Positions 8,553-17,999 are shown, counted from the first letter of the stretch. The stretch is DNA of 64,000 nucleotides from Planctomycetota bacterium (GCA_028289345.1 JANQQL010000001.1:124001-188000), one strand, 5' to 3'. Notes: generated by a model not told the origin, from the sequence alone. A program made the numbers and translations.

Positions 8553-9557
8553 ATGTCTGGATCGGGCCGGGTCGTGACCCTGAACGTCGAGAGCCAGGTG
8601 TTGCAAGGGAACCCTCTGGGCGATCCCACCCAACGACGCCTGACGATCTACCTGCCGCCGAACTACGAACAAGAACAACAACACTACCCGTCACTTTGGG
8701 TCCTGGCGGGCTTCACCGGCTTCGGCGAAAGCATGGTGCAGCGGACGGCCTGGTCGGAATCCCTGGATCAGCGCATGGACCGGTTGATTGCCGAGGGCTG
8801 TCCCCCGGCCATCCTGGTGATGCCGGACTGCTTCACATTGCTCGGCGGCAGTCAGTACTTGAACTCAAGTGCCACCGGCCGATACCGGGACCACTTGTTG
8901 GAGGAGCTCATTCCTCGGGTCGATGCCGAGTTTCGCACGGTGGCTGGTCCCCAGGGACGCGGGGTGTTGGGCAAGTCCAGCGGAGGCTACGCGGCTCTGC
9001 ACTTGAGCATGGAGTTTCCCGAGATCTTCGGAGTAGCGGCTTCCCACAGTGGCGACAGCTACTTCGACTACAGCTATGTGCCAGATTTTCCACGCTTGCT
9101 GAACGCGATCCGCGATGCCGGCGGGGTACAAGAGTTCGTCGATCGCTTCCTCGCCAAGAAGAAGCTGTCGGGCAACGACATCCTCAGCATGAACGTCCTG
9201 GCCATGGCGGCGGCGTACTCCCCCAATCCCGAGACTCGTCCCTTGGGCATTGACCTCCCCTTCGATCTCGAGACCGGCGAGCGCAAAGAGGAAGTCTGGC
9301 AACGCTGGAAAGCTTGGGACCCGGTCGAGATGGTGGCACGCAACGCCGACAATCTTCGCCGGCTTCGCCTGTTGTTCGTCGACTGCGGAACTCGCGATGA
9401 ATACCACTTGCAGTGGGGTGCGAGAATCTTCGTTCAGCGCTGTCGGGAACACGGCATTCCCGTCGAGCACGAAGAGTTCGATGACGACCATCGCGGCTTG
9501 TCGTACCGCTACGATGTTTCCATCCCGAAGCTTTGCAAAGCCCTCGCAGCGGAGTGA
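8553..9557 (+). CDS. Esterase-family alpha/beta hydrolase (enterochelin-esterase-like)
   Basis: A 334-residue cytoplasmic-looking protein of the putative esterase (esterase D/Fes) family. RRLTIYLPPNYEQ near residue 30 is the characteristic first strand. The nucleophile elbow is GKSSGG with S142 as the likely catalytic serine. The acid is probably Asp in VDCGTRDEY and the histidine is in DDDHRGL near the C-terminus. The substrate is unknown. The ATG at 8553 has AGGA 9-12 nt upstream. The stop overlaps the next gene's GTG start (GTGA), so it may be co-translated with the histidine kinase. Confidence 0.85.
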   Translation: MSGSGRVVTLNVESQVLQGNPLGDPTQRRLTIYLPPNYEQEQQHYPSLWVLAGFTGFGESMVQRTAWSESLDQRMDRLIAEGCPPAILVMPDCFTLLGGSQYLNSSATGRYRDHLLEELIPRVDAEFRTVAGPQGRGVLGKSSGGYAALHLSMEFPEIFGVAASHSGDSYFDYSYVPDFPRLLNAIRDAGGVQEFVDRFLAKKKLSGNDILSMNVLAMAAAYSPNPETRPLGIDLPFDLETGERKEEVWQRWKAWDPVEMVARNADNLRRLRLLFVDCGTRDEYHLQWGARIFVQRCREHGIPVEHEEFDDDHRGLSYRYDVSIPKLCKALAAE

Positions 9558-11602
9558 ACCCCCGCGAACCAAGTGCTGATCGGCGCGAACCGCGCCTCTC
9601 TCGCGAATCGGAAGACCGTTTTCGCAAGTGGATGAGCGCATTGTTGGTCGCGGTGGTGGTGGTCGTCGTCGGCGCGGTGGAACTCTACTTGCGCTGGAAT
9701 CCTCCGGCTCCCATGCCGAGCCCGGTCGAGGGAATCGGCGGATCGGTGAATCTGACGGCTCCCTCGCGCCTGCAACTCCACGAACTGGTCCTTGGGACGG
9801 CGTTGCTGCTGGTACGGTTGGTGATGGCCCGGTGGCGGCGCTGGGCGTTGGAACCGTGGCTGGATCTCCCCATCCTCGGCCTCATGATCGCGGTGACCGG
9901 CGGTGGCTTCAGTCCCTTGGAATCCGCCTTGCCCTTGGCCTACGTGGCGGCACTGGTTTTCCTGCGTCGAGAAACCGGTCCGACCCGATCACGAACGGTC
10001 CTCGGACTGCAACTCCTGGTCGGATTCGCGGGCTTGCACTTCTTGGTGGCTCATCACGACCGCCATCGGCTACAAGAGGCGGAACAACGCCAAACCCAGG
10101 TTCTGGAAGAAAGCATCCAGGAGCTTCGCAAAGAACAGACCCGCCCCATCGGCTCTCTCGAGTCGCACTTCGAAGACTTCGAGATTCCTCGCCCGGCTCC
10201 GGGACTCCAAAAGCTGTTTGACCCTCTGCGGGAAACCCAGGACGCCTTGCGCGAGTTCCTGGAGAACCTCTCCTCACGGCAAACCGTCGCCGATTTCCTG
10301 GCTCTGAGTGAAACCCTGCAAAACACGGTGCAGGCCTGCCGCGAGTCCTACTACGAAGCGAGCTCCCAGTGGGTCGAGAGCGGGTCTTCCGATCCGTGGA
10401 AGCGCGACATCGAATGCCGCGACATCAACGAAACCCAGAGCAATATCCTCCACGAAATCGAGCGGGAGATCAGCCTCCTGCAATTCTCCGTCGTGGAAGT
10501 GGACCGCACCCGGCAAAGACTCGAAGGCTTGCAGCAAAGCGGTGCGCAACGCCGCGCCGTCATTGCCGTTGCCACCTGTTTGTTCGCGCTGCTGGCCTTC
10601 TCGCTCCGACAGCACTTGTCGGAAACCGTATCGCGAGTGCAAAAGGAACAAAGTCGCCGGGAGATCGAGCTTCGCGAGGAGGAAAAGAACCACTGGGTCG
10701 CAGTGACCGCAGGACTCACTCATGGACTGGGCAACGACATCCTCGCTTACGACATCTACCTGGGAGAGATCCTCGACAAGCTGGGCAAGAACCCATCCGA
10801 ACCGAACCGCGGAGTTCTGGACCGTTTGCAGTTCCTGAAGCACTCCAACAAGGGGCGACTTGGGTTTTTGAAGTTCCTGGAAGCTTTCGCACAACAACAC
10901 AAGGCCATTGCCGAAGGTCGTCCGCTGGAACTGCCGGTGACGGATCTCCATCTTCCACCCCTCCTCCATCAAGTTCGCGAGCACCTTGCCGAGGTCGAGA
11001 CCGCCGACCTCCCTCCTCTGGGAAGCGATCCCGTCGTCGACCGCCAGATCCGACGATTCCGTGACTTGCCCTTGGAGATCGATGTGGAGCCGGAAGGGGC
11101 CGCGGTTCTCCACCGCGGTCACCGGGGCGTGATGGAGTTCTTTGCCTACGAACTGTTCAAGAATGCCCTGCGAAGCGCCACCGGCGAGCGAGCATTGAGA
11201 GTGGAACTTCGCCGGACCGAGACCGCGTTGCTCTGGCGAGTGATCAACGACGTGCAAATCGACGAAGAGACCGGAACCTGTCCGAATTGCTCGCGCTCGC
11301 CCGGTCCCCTGCGGCGGGTTCGCCGGCGTCGCGACGAACGCGCGGTCTGCGCGGATTGCTTCCCGGCACACTTGCAACAGATCCTCGCTCACAGCTTCGA
11401 GCCCGGTCGTGGCGGAGGAACCGGGTTGGGTCTGTTTCTGATTCGCTATTTTCTGGCGACTTACGCGGGCGGAAGCGTCGACGCCTCCGTTCACGATTCG
11501 AAGATTCCCGAGGTGGCTTTCCAGATCACGATTCCCGATCGATCCAACGGGGACGAACGGAGGCCTTTGGATCCCCAAGATCCAGGAACGGTTGCTTCAT
11601 GA
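9554..11602 (+). CDS. Membrane histidine kinase with zinc-ribbon insert in the ATPase domain
   Basis: A 682-residue sensor kinase. About four membrane segments occupy residues 25-180, followed by a long charged helical region, one more membrane segment near 340, and a cytoplasmic kinase core. The H box is THGLGN with H390. The N box is AYELFKNAL with N537. The glycine-rich lid GGGTGLGLF is near 622. Four cysteines (C576, C579, C599, C602; CPNC and CADC) form a zinc-ribbon-like insert where the G1 box (DxGxG) should be. I choose GTG 9554 over TTG 9533 because it forms a GTGA overlap with the esterase stop. It is joined to the sigma-54 activator by an ATGA overlap, so the two form a two-component pair. 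The signal sensed is unknown. Confidence 0.88.
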   Translation: MNPREPSADRREPRLSRESEDRFRKWMSALLVAVVVVVVGAVELYLRWNPPAPMPSPVEGIGGSVNLTAPSRLQLHELVLGTALLLVRLVMARWRRWALEPWLDLPILGLMIAVTGGGFSPLESALPLAYVAALVFLRRETGPTRSRTVLGLQLLVGFAGLHFLVAHHDRHRLQEAEQRQTQVLEESIQELRKEQTRPIGSLESHFEDFEIPRPAPGLQKLFDPLRETQDALREFLENLSSRQTVADFLALSETLQNTVQACRESYYEASSQWVESGSSDPWKRDIECRDINETQSNILHEIEREISLLQFSVVEVDRTRQRLEGLQQSGAQRRAVIAVATCLFALLAFSLRQHLSETVSRVQKEQSRREIELREEEKNHWVAVTAGLTHGLGNDILAYDIYLGEILDKLGKNPSEPNRGVLDRLQFLKHSNKGRLGFLKFLEAFAQQHKAIAEGRPLELPVTDLHLPPLLHQVREHLAEVETADLPPLGSDPVVDRQIRRFRDLPLEIDVEPEGAAVLHRGHRGVMEFFAYELFKNALRSATGERALRVELRRTETALLWRVINDVQIDEETGTCPNCSRSPGPLRRVRRRRDERAVCADCFPAHLQQILAHSFEPGRGGGTGLGLFLIRYFLATYAGGSVDASVHDSKIPEVAFQITIPDRSNGDERRPLDPQDPGTVAS

Positions 11603-13188
11603 GCTCGCGCCTTCGCGTTCTCTACTGCGATGACAGCGGTGGTGCCTTGCGAGGCTTCCAGCAAGAAGTCGCCGCACCTCTCGAGGACATTTTGGAACCC
11701 GCCACCGCTTCTTCCTTGGAGGGGTTCGAAGCACTGGCCAACAACGACTCGTTCGATGTCGTGATCAGCGACCTCAACTTCGAACACGTGGGAGGCGGCC
11801 CCAAGGACGGGTTGCTCATTTTGCGCTCCGCCCGCAGCCACTGGCCCGAGGCTGAGTTGTTATTGGTGACGGCGTTCACCGGATCGCTCGGAGTCGAAGA
11901 AGGCCTGGAGCTTGCCGCCCAAGGACTGAGCGCGGAGAACTTGTTCTCCAAAACGGAGGGCGATGATCCGGCCCAGGTGTGGTCGCGCTTGCGGGAACGG
12001 CTTCGCGGAATTTGGCAAAGCCGGCAAACCATGGGGAACAAGATCGCCTCGCTCGAGCAAGAGGGGTTCTTTCACCGGACTCGAGCTCTCGAAGAGACGA
12101 TTGAAGAGCTCGCCGACAAAGACGTCGAAGAAATGGCCCCCGCCCTTCGCGCGCGTTCCCAGACCTGCTTCCAGGGCATCGTCGGGCAGAGCTTTCGGGT
12201 CCACGAGGTGCTGAAGAAGTTGGAGCGAGCCGCCCGGCGTCAAAGCGACGTGCTGATTCTCGGAGAGACCGGCACGGGCAAGGAGCTGCTGGCGCGAGGA
12301 CTGCACGCCTGTTCACCTCGCGCCGACGGCCCCTTCGTCAAGACCGACATCGCGGCACTCAGCCGGGAGCTGATTCCCGCGGAACTCTTCGGTCACGAGA
12401 AAGGCGCCTTCACTGGCGCTCAAGGGGCGCGACGCGGCCTGATTGCCGAAGCGGATGGCGGCATTCTGTTTCTGGACGAGATCGGCAACCTGGGCGGCGA
12501 CGTGCAATCCGGTCTGCTGCGTTTTCTGGAAGACCGCTGCTATCGCCCGCTTGGCGCCTCCAAGGATCGTCAGGTGGACGTCGTGGTCCTGGCGGCAACC
12601 AATCAAGATCTGGAACAAGCCGTCAAAGATGGCAACTTCCGCGGCGACCTGTTGGAACGACTGCACGTGGTGGAGTTGAGCCTGCCTCCTTTGCACGATC
12701 GCCGGGAAGACATTCCGCTACTGGCGGTCTGCTTTCTGGCCGATCTGCGCAAGCGCTTCCAAGTCCCGGGCTTTTCCCGCTTCGAAGCAGGCGCCCTGGA
12801 AGCTCTGGCGCGTCACCCGTGGCCTCGCAACGTTCGGCAGCTACGCAATACCATCGAGCGACTGTTCAGCGAACTCGAAGACGACACTGACCCCATCACC
12901 GCGGCCCAGGTCCAGCGGGCCTTGCCGGATGGTGGTGGCCTGCAAAAGTCTCTCTCCCGACGAGTTTTGGACGGGGAAGAAAGCCTGACTCTTGCGCAGC
13001 TCAGCAAACGCTACGGGGAAGACGCGGTGCGGGAGGTCATTCGCGACGCGTTCTTGGAGCTCCGCGGTCCTCCCGATGACGAACTGGCCGCCAAGCTGTT
13101 CGGAGACATGAAGGCCAATACCTGGCGTCAGTTCGCATTCAAGCGAGGCCTTACCTACAAGTCGGTGCTGCGCGACCGTCCGGAGTGA
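11599..13188 (+). CDS. Sigma-54-dependent response regulator (NtrC family)
   Basis: 529 residues. The N-terminal receiver domain has an acidic DD pair near residue 10 and a phospho-acceptor D58 (VVISDLNFE). The central AAA+ domain carries Walker A GETGTGKE (222-229), the sigma-54 contact loop GAFTGA (269-274), Walker B ILFLDEIG and the sensor region WPRNVRQLRN. The GAFTGA loop is intact, so direct sigma-54 activation is expected. The C-terminus has a weak Fis-like helix-turn-helix (AAKLFGDMKANTWRQF). It starts at ATG 11599 inside the kinase stop (ATGA) and is presumably phosphorylated by that kinase. A good sigma-54 promoter lies 4.3 kb downstream at 17485. Confidence 0.95.
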   Translation: MSSRLRVLYCDDSGGALRGFQQEVAAPLEDILEPATASSLEGFEALANNDSFDVVISDLNFEHVGGGPKDGLLILRSARSHWPEAELLLVTAFTGSLGVEEGLELAAQGLSAENLFSKTEGDDPAQVWSRLRERLRGIWQSRQTMGNKIASLEQEGFFHRTRALEETIEELADKDVEEMAPALRARSQTCFQGIVGQSFRVHEVLKKLERAARRQSDVLILGETGTGKELLARGLHACSPRADGPFVKTDIAALSRELIPAELFGHEKGAFTGAQGARRGLIAEADGGILFLDEIGNLGGDVQSGLLRFLEDRCYRPLGASKDRQVDVVVLAATNQDLEQAVKDGNFRGDLLERLHVVELSLPPLHDRREDIPLLAVCFLADLRKRFQVPGFSRFEAGALEALARHPWPRNVRQLRNTIERLFSELEDDTDPITAAQVQRALPDGGGLQKSLSRRVLDGEESLTLAQLSKRYGEDAVREVIRDAFLELRGPPDDELAAKLFGDMKANTWRQFAFKRGLTYKSVLRDRPE

Positions 13189-13222
13189 CCGGAGCGGCTC
13201 TTTGGAGGACGCTGCGCCGACC

Positions 13223-14962
13223 TCACGGCGCCTCGAGAAAGCTGCGGCGAAGGAGTTCCTGGGTGGCGTCGAGCCCCCCGACAGGGACCGCCAACGGTGC
13301 CGGCCGCGATCCGAGAGGCAAGGAAAGCTCGAGTTCTTCCGGACCTCGGCGAATTCGAACCGGGGCCTTCGTGCCCGGCTCGAGCGCAGCGACCGCGGCG
13401 ACGAACGACGAGTGATCCGGCGTCGCTTGTCCTCCAATCGCCAGGATGACATCGCCATTCTTCAGCAGACGACGAGCCTCGGTCTCGGGATTGGTGATGG
13501 ACACCGTTGGCTCCGCAGAATCGTCAAGGTTGATCCCGATCAGGGCACGCTCTCGGGGAATCACTTCGAACCCGAGACGAGCCAGCTCCGGCCCAAGATC
13601 CGGAGGTTCCCGCGAGGTCATCCAACGATTGAGCAGTCCCAGCGCTCGCTTTCCTCCCAGTTGGTCGATCACCCGGGGCACACTGGCAGCCCGCTGCTCG
13701 CCATCTCTCCCCTCCCGCAACAAGGTGCGCACCACATCGTCCAGGTTCAGCGCCGTCGCCGATCGACTCCGCAGGTGCACGTCGAGCGCCAGCCCCAACG
13801 CCGCTCCTCGGTAGTAGGTCACTCGTCGAGAGAATGCGTCTTCAGCGAATCGAGAACTGGCTTGCTCCAATGTCACCTGGCGCCGTTGGGGACTGGTGTC
13901 ACGACCCCGGTTCCAACAATCCAGCATGGCCTGGGCGAAGAAATCAAAGTCGATGACGGATGTTTCCAGAAGCAGTCGGTATTCGTAGTAAGTGGTGATT
14001 CCCTCGGTCCACCAAGGCATCGCCGCGCCCGGACGAAAATTCATCGCCCGCGGGTTCCACCAGTGAAACGTCTCATGAATCAGAACTGACAAGGGGTGCT
14101 CGGCGTACAGCGGGGCGGGTCGATCGTCCAAGTACGCGACCAGCGAGTGGTTTCCGTTGGCGCCACGGTCGAACAAGGTCGCACGATGATGGGTGCCCTC
14201 GACAGGCTGCATCACGATCAAGAAGTGCTCGCTTTGGGGAAGTGGACCAAACAACTCGCAGAGGCGAGTTCCCACCCTCTCGAACGGCGGCCACCAACGA
14301 TCACGCACCTCTTTCCCAGGATCGGAAGGCACGACCCAGGACCAATGGTTCCCCCCACACGGCAGTGACTCGACCGCAAGCTCGCTTCCCAAGACGAAGA
14401 AGTTTCGGGTGAGTTCCTTCCAAGTCTGCGGTCCACCGCCATCCTCCCAGGGGGTGACCACTCGCCAGTTCGGGGGCACGTCGAAGGAGAGTTCGAGAGG
14501 GTCTTCCGCCGTCCGCGGCTCCTCAGGAACCCAGAACAAATCCACTCCGGACAGCACTGCCGATCGAGAGGCCATTGTCGAAGCGAACGGGTGGTGGCGA
14601 TCCACTCCTTGGGAGCGATTGCGGATGCGTAAGCGTCGGTGAAGTTCGAGGTCGCTTCCAGAGATGGCGACTCGCCCCTCCGACAAACGAGTCGGGCTCA
14701 AGAGCTCACCGGCCCCGCTCGCCCACGACTCCTCCAAGACTTCGACCCCTGGATCCGGAAACCCAGCCAGACCGGCACCTTCCCCGTCGTAGAAGTTCAC
14801 CGCCGGATCCCGGAGCACGAGTGGCTCGGGGCCGCGGTGAGAAAACTGGCTGACGACCTCGACGAGACCCCGAGACGCATCGAGCACGCGAACCTCGAAC
14901 TGGCCCGCGGTGATCTGCGGTGCGGCGATCGCCACCATTCCGATCGACAGAACCGTTTTCAT
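13223..14962 (-). CDS. Secreted M61-family metallopeptidase with PDZ domain
   Basis: 579 residues with an N-terminal signal peptide (cleavage probably near ITAGQ). The zinc site is HETFH (H296, E297, H300) followed by WWN and a downstream WWTEG with E320 as third ligand. This is the gluzincin pattern of M61 (glycyl aminopeptidase-like) enzymes. WTEGITTYYEY matches the family's usual sequence after the ligand. A PDZ domain follows near the C-terminus (about 480-560: LKNGDVILAIGGQATPDHS). It probably degrades peptides outside the cytoplasm. It is convergent with the sigma-54 regulator, 34 bp away. Confidence 0.88.
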   Translation of the reverse strand: MKTVLSIGMVAIAAPQITAGQFEVRVLDASRGLVEVVSQFSHRGPEPLVLRDPAVNFYDGEGAGLAGFPDPGVEVLEESWASGAGELLSPTRLSEGRVAISGSDLELHRRLRIRNRSQGVDRHHPFASTMASRSAVLSGVDLFWVPEEPRTAEDPLELSFDVPPNWRVVTPWEDGGGPQTWKELTRNFFVLGSELAVESLPCGGNHWSWVVPSDPGKEVRDRWWPPFERVGTRLCELFGPLPQSEHFLIVMQPVEGTHHRATLFDRGANGNHSLVAYLDDRPAPLYAEHPLSVLIHETFHWWNPRAMNFRPGAAMPWWTEGITTYYEYRLLLETSVIDFDFFAQAMLDCWNRGRDTSPQRRQVTLEQASSRFAEDAFSRRVTYYRGAALGLALDVHLRSRSATALNLDDVVRTLLREGRDGEQRAASVPRVIDQLGGKRALGLLNRWMTSREPPDLGPELARLGFEVIPRERALIGINLDDSAEPTVSITNPETEARRLLKNGDVILAIGGQATPDHSSFVAAVAALEPGTKAPVRIRRGPEELELSLPLGSRPAPLAVPVGGLDATQELLRRSFLEAP

Positions 14963-15132
14963 CTCGAGTTAGTTCCCTTCCCAATGGGTGATCCATTCGT
15001 GCCGATCTCACAATACGTGGACCAGGGAAATCAGGAACCACCCGGGCGAGTAAGATCTCGCGGGCCGAGTCCTTCGATCGACCGACGGAGGCTTTCCTCC
15101 GTTGCCGGCCTGCCGAAATCACAGGAGCGAGT

Positions 15133-17394
15133 ATGACCGTGGTTCTTTCGATGCTGATGGTCTTGGCGACCACCGAGGTGTTCCTCCCCTTGACCGAGTT
15201 TGACGCCACGGAAGACGGAGCGTTGAGCGAGTCCACCAACTGGACTCCCATTCGGCAAATCGAAGAACCGCCCGCCGGTCCGTGGCAGCACCTTCGCACG
15301 TCGTTCACCATGGAAGCGACCTGGGAAGAAGGACCCTGGGTGGTCCGAGCCGGACAGCCGGGAGTGTCCGCCACCGCTCGCTGCAATGGCACCCCGCTGG
15401 TGGCGGTCACCGACCCCCACCAAGGCCAGGCAGAGCTCTCCTGCGCCGGGGTCTACCTATTGCCGTCGACCCTCATCCGCGAAGGCTCGAACACTTTGGA
15501 GTTCCACTGTCCGCAAGGAGACGGCGACCGCTGGCTGAAGGGGGCGGCCTACCTACTTTCCCCTTGGCCGGGCTCGAGACTGCTGGAGGCGGTGCGAGCT
15601 CCCTTGGGGGACTTTGCCATCGCCAACCAAGGGGCCATGGCCAATGTGTCCAGCGACACGCGAGTTCTGTCGAGAATCCTGTTCCGCCCTTCCGAGTCCT
15701 CTCCTGGATATCGCTGCTTGGGATCCCTGGATCTGACGTTGGTCGAAAAAGGGAAGGAGTCCGGCTTGGAGGGATTCGCGACCGGACGCCTGGTGCGAAG
15801 CTATCCCTCCGCAGGAATCGAACGCAAAGATCCCCTGCGCACCGACTTCGTCCTTTCGGTCAGCGCCTCGGCCCCGGCAAGCAACAAGCAAACTTGGTTC
15901 TCCCAAGCACGCTGGGTCCAGGGGTCGATCGCCAACAAGAAAGTCACGGAGGACTTTGAACAGGAGTTCATTCTGCGTCTGTTCCCTCACGTCGGAGGGG
16001 CGCTGCAACTCCATCAGGAAGAGGGATTCGTGGTGCTCCACAACGAGCGCATTGGACTCTGGGCCACCGGCGCGGAAGTGTGGGGATCCCAGGAGCAACC
16101 GAGGGGCTTGAAACTGAAGGTCACCACCGCCAGCTCGGGAGGAGATCGCAAGTCCATGATGGCCGGATCGCGAGAGACCTTCGCGGTGTTCGCCTTCGAA
16201 GGCGACGAAGCCCTCCCTGCCGACGACCTGATTTCCTGGGGGCGGGAAGCCAAGAAGAAGCGCACGGGATTCAAACGAGAGTCCGCCCTGTACGGAAACT
16301 CCTTGTTGACCATGGAGAACCCATCCAGCGAGGTCAAAGCATTCGGCACTCAGCTTCGCTCTCACTTGGCGCGTCTTGCCCACGTTCATCTGGCCCGACA
16401 ACAAACGAGCCCGTCCGCGGTGGAAGACTATTGGCAATCGGCCGTGGCGGCCATCCACCTCAACGAGTTCGAGCGCGGCAGGATCGCGCGTTTGGAGCAG
16501 CAGGTCATGGCGTCCGCCAAGAAGCAAGCCATGGACGCCGACGGAGCCCTGGCCGCCGCCTACCTCGTTCTTCGGGGAATGCGCGCAGAGCAATGGCGCG
16601 AACAGCCAGATCGGTCGGAGATTCGACAAAGGCTCTGGCGAACCCTTCTCGACGCGGCCGACTCCGTCTCTCCGCCCGAAGAACAACACCATTCCGTGGT
16701 TCTGCTCGCCGCCCATGCCGAGTATCTGCGATGGTTTCCCAAGGAGCGAGACGCTTTGCAGAATCGCGTGGACGAACTTGCAAAGCGCGTGGCTGCGTTG
16801 TTCGATGAGTCAGGTGCCGATCGGAACTGGCTTCCATTCTTGGCGGCATTGGTGCTCCCCGGCGTTTCCGACGAACAGTTTTGGCCATGCATCCAAGATT
16901 GGGGAGAGGCGGATCTTCCCTCTTGCGATTCGATTCTGGAAGAAGCGCTGCTGGTTCGAGCGCTGTTGTTTCACGGCTTCTTCGAGCGCGGTCGAGGACG
17001 TCTCCTGCAACTGCAACAACGGATGCTGTCCCGCGAGGACCCCTTCGACACCTCGCCTCTGATGTTGTACGAAACGCTTCTTCACGGCTGGGCCGGACTC
17101 GAACTCTTGGGGGATGGCACCATTGCCCTGACGCCACGCATGCGGCCCCACGATCCATTCCAGACCACGGTGCCAATTCCGGGCGGCAAGCTGGAACTTG
17201 CCCTCGGCGTTCCCGACCTTCAGTTTCGACGCACCCTGCGTTTGCGAAACCTCTCTTCCCAACAGTTGCAAGTGCGTGTCGGCGTTCCGGACTTGTTGGA
17301 CGAATCGGATCCCGTGCAGATCGGCAACCAAGCCTATGGGGTACTTTCCTTCGAAACCAAGAGCCGGGCCATCGTGCGGCGATCGGTGCGCTAG
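15133..17394 (+). CDS. Large secreted protein of unknown function
   Basis: A 753-residue protein that I do not recognise. It begins with a short hydrophobic signal-like segment (MTVVLSMLMVLATTEVFLPL). The first 400 residues look beta-rich, and a central region (about 400-640) is strongly alpha-helical with many charged residues. The C-terminal 100 residues return to beta strands (LTPRMRPHDPFQ, LELALGVPDL). The overall plan resembles secreted helical-toroid or glycoside-hydrolase-like proteins, but no catalytic motif is visible. The start has a good ribosome-binding site (AGGAG, 6 nt before the ATG). It lies directly upstream of the sigma-54 promoter. Confidence 0.75.
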   Translation: MTVVLSMLMVLATTEVFLPLTEFDATEDGALSESTNWTPIRQIEEPPAGPWQHLRTSFTMEATWEEGPWVVRAGQPGVSATARCNGTPLVAVTDPHQGQAELSCAGVYLLPSTLIREGSNTLEFHCPQGDGDRWLKGAAYLLSPWPGSRLLEAVRAPLGDFAIANQGAMANVSSDTRVLSRILFRPSESSPGYRCLGSLDLTLVEKGKESGLEGFATGRLVRSYPSAGIERKDPLRTDFVLSVSASAPASNKQTWFSQARWVQGSIANKKVTEDFEQEFILRLFPHVGGALQLHQEEGFVVLHNERIGLWATGAEVWGSQEQPRGLKLKVTTASSGGDRKSMMAGSRETFAVFAFEGDEALPADDLISWGREAKKKRTGFKRESALYGNSLLTMENPSSEVKAFGTQLRSHLARLAHVHLARQQTSPSAVEDYWQSAVAAIHLNEFERGRIARLEQQVMASAKKQAMDADGALAAAYLVLRGMRAEQWREQPDRSEIRQRLWRTLLDAADSVSPPEEQHHSVVLLAAHAEYLRWFPKERDALQNRVDELAKRVAALFDESGADRNWLPFLAALVLPGVSDEQFWPCIQDWGEADLPSCDSILEEALLVRALLFHGFFERGRGRLLQLQQRMLSREDPFDTSPLMLYETLLHGWAGLELLGDGTIALTPRMRPHDPFQTTVPIPGGKLELALGVPDLQFRRTLRLRNLSSQQLQVRVGVPDLLDESDPVQIGNQAYGVLSFETKSRAIVRRSVR

Positions 17395-17414
17395 CAGGCG
17401 GTGGAGAGCGGGCT

Positions 17415-17444
17415 GCGGGTAACCCGCGAGTTCTTTGGGTTACC
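17415..17444 (+). promoter_or_regulatory. Two palindromic sites, candidate enhancer for the sigma-54 promoter
   Basis: The first site is GCGGGTAACCCGC (17415-17427, arms GCGGGT/ACCCGC). The second is GGGTTACC (17437-17444). Their centres are about 20 bp apart, roughly two helical turns, and lie 45-65 bp upstream of the -24 element. This is where NtrC-type activators often bind. The first site could instead be a short terminator hairpin of the preceding gene, since a weak T stretch follows it. Confidence 0.5.
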
Positions 17445-17484
17445 GAGGGTGGGCGTCTTTGCCCCACTCCCCCGGGAAGCTTGG

Positions 17485-17502
17485 TTGGCACTCGTGTTGC
17501 AT
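17485..17502 (+). promoter_or_regulatory. Sigma-54 (-24/-12) promoter
   Basis: TTGGCAC, five bases, then TTGCAT matches the consensus TGGCAC-N5-TTGCW at every conserved base, with GG and GC correctly spaced by 10 bp. It sits in an intergenic region. Transcription would start near 17512, giving a 5' leader of about 45 nt before the small secreted protein gene with AAAGGAG at 17544. Confidence 0.82.
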
Positions 17503-17556
17503 TCGTCTTCATCAATGGCTGAGGGGAACTGCAAGCCACGGCGAAAGGAGCGATCA

Positions 17557-17919
17557 ATGCGAAGCTGGATCATGCTTTTCCTGTTGGGCAGTGCCGGGAT
17601 GACCTTGGGCGCGAAGGAAGCGCAGGCCGCTCCAGGAATCTCTATCGGATACAACTCTCGTTGTGGTCTCTCCGTGAATTGGTCTTCCCGCTATGGATCA
17701 TTCCGGGGTTCTTCGTATTCGCCCTACTCTTACTCACGGTCTCGGCATGTTCATCGGTTCGTTGACTATCCGCGCCAGGTGTGGGTCGACCCGGTGTATC
17801 GCACAGAAGTCGTGGGTTACGACTCGTGCGGCCGTCGGATCTACGGCAGGCGCCTGTTGAGAGACGGCTACTGGTCCACGACCTACGAACGTGCGTGTCG
17901 CTGTGGGTACCGCCGCTGA
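17557..17919 (+). CDS. Small secreted Tyr/Arg-rich protein with VWVDPV motif
   Basis: 120 residues with a clear signal peptide (MRSWIMLFLLGSAGMTLG, cleavage probably after AQA). The mature part is rich in Ser, Tyr and Arg. Its last 45 residues contain RQVWVDPVYR, then GYDSCGRRIY, then RDGYW and a C-terminal CRCG. The same block recurs in the gene at 18098. AAAGGAG lies 6 nt before the ATG, and a sigma-54 promoter lies at 17485. A perfect stem-loop follows the stop. The function is unknown; an envelope or cell-surface structural role is a guess from composition. Confidence 0.85.
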   Translation: MRSWIMLFLLGSAGMTLGAKEAQAAPGISIGYNSRCGLSVNWSSRYGSFRGSSYSPYSYSRSRHVHRFVDYPRQVWVDPVYRTEVVGYDSCGRRIYGRRLLRDGYWSTTYERACRCGYRR

Positions 17920-17956
17920 CACACGGGCATTTCGCCCCCAAACCCTCCCCGACCGC

Positions 17957-17999
17957 ACTCCTCCCCGATCATTCATCGGGGAGGAGTGTTCGTTCCTCT
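17957..17999 (+). terminator. Probable terminator after the small secreted protein gene
   Basis: A perfect 13-bp stem (ACTCCTCCCCGAT at 17957-17969 with ATCGGGGAGGAGT at 17975-17987) has a 5-nt loop. The following tract is only moderately T-rich (GTTCGTTCCTCTT). It lies 38 bp after the stop. Confidence 0.75.

Noticed and set aside
17415..17427. Palindrome as a terminator of the 753-residue gene
   Set aside because: The stem is short, the T stretch is weak, and its position relative to the sigma-54 promoter fits an activator site better. It remains an alternative.
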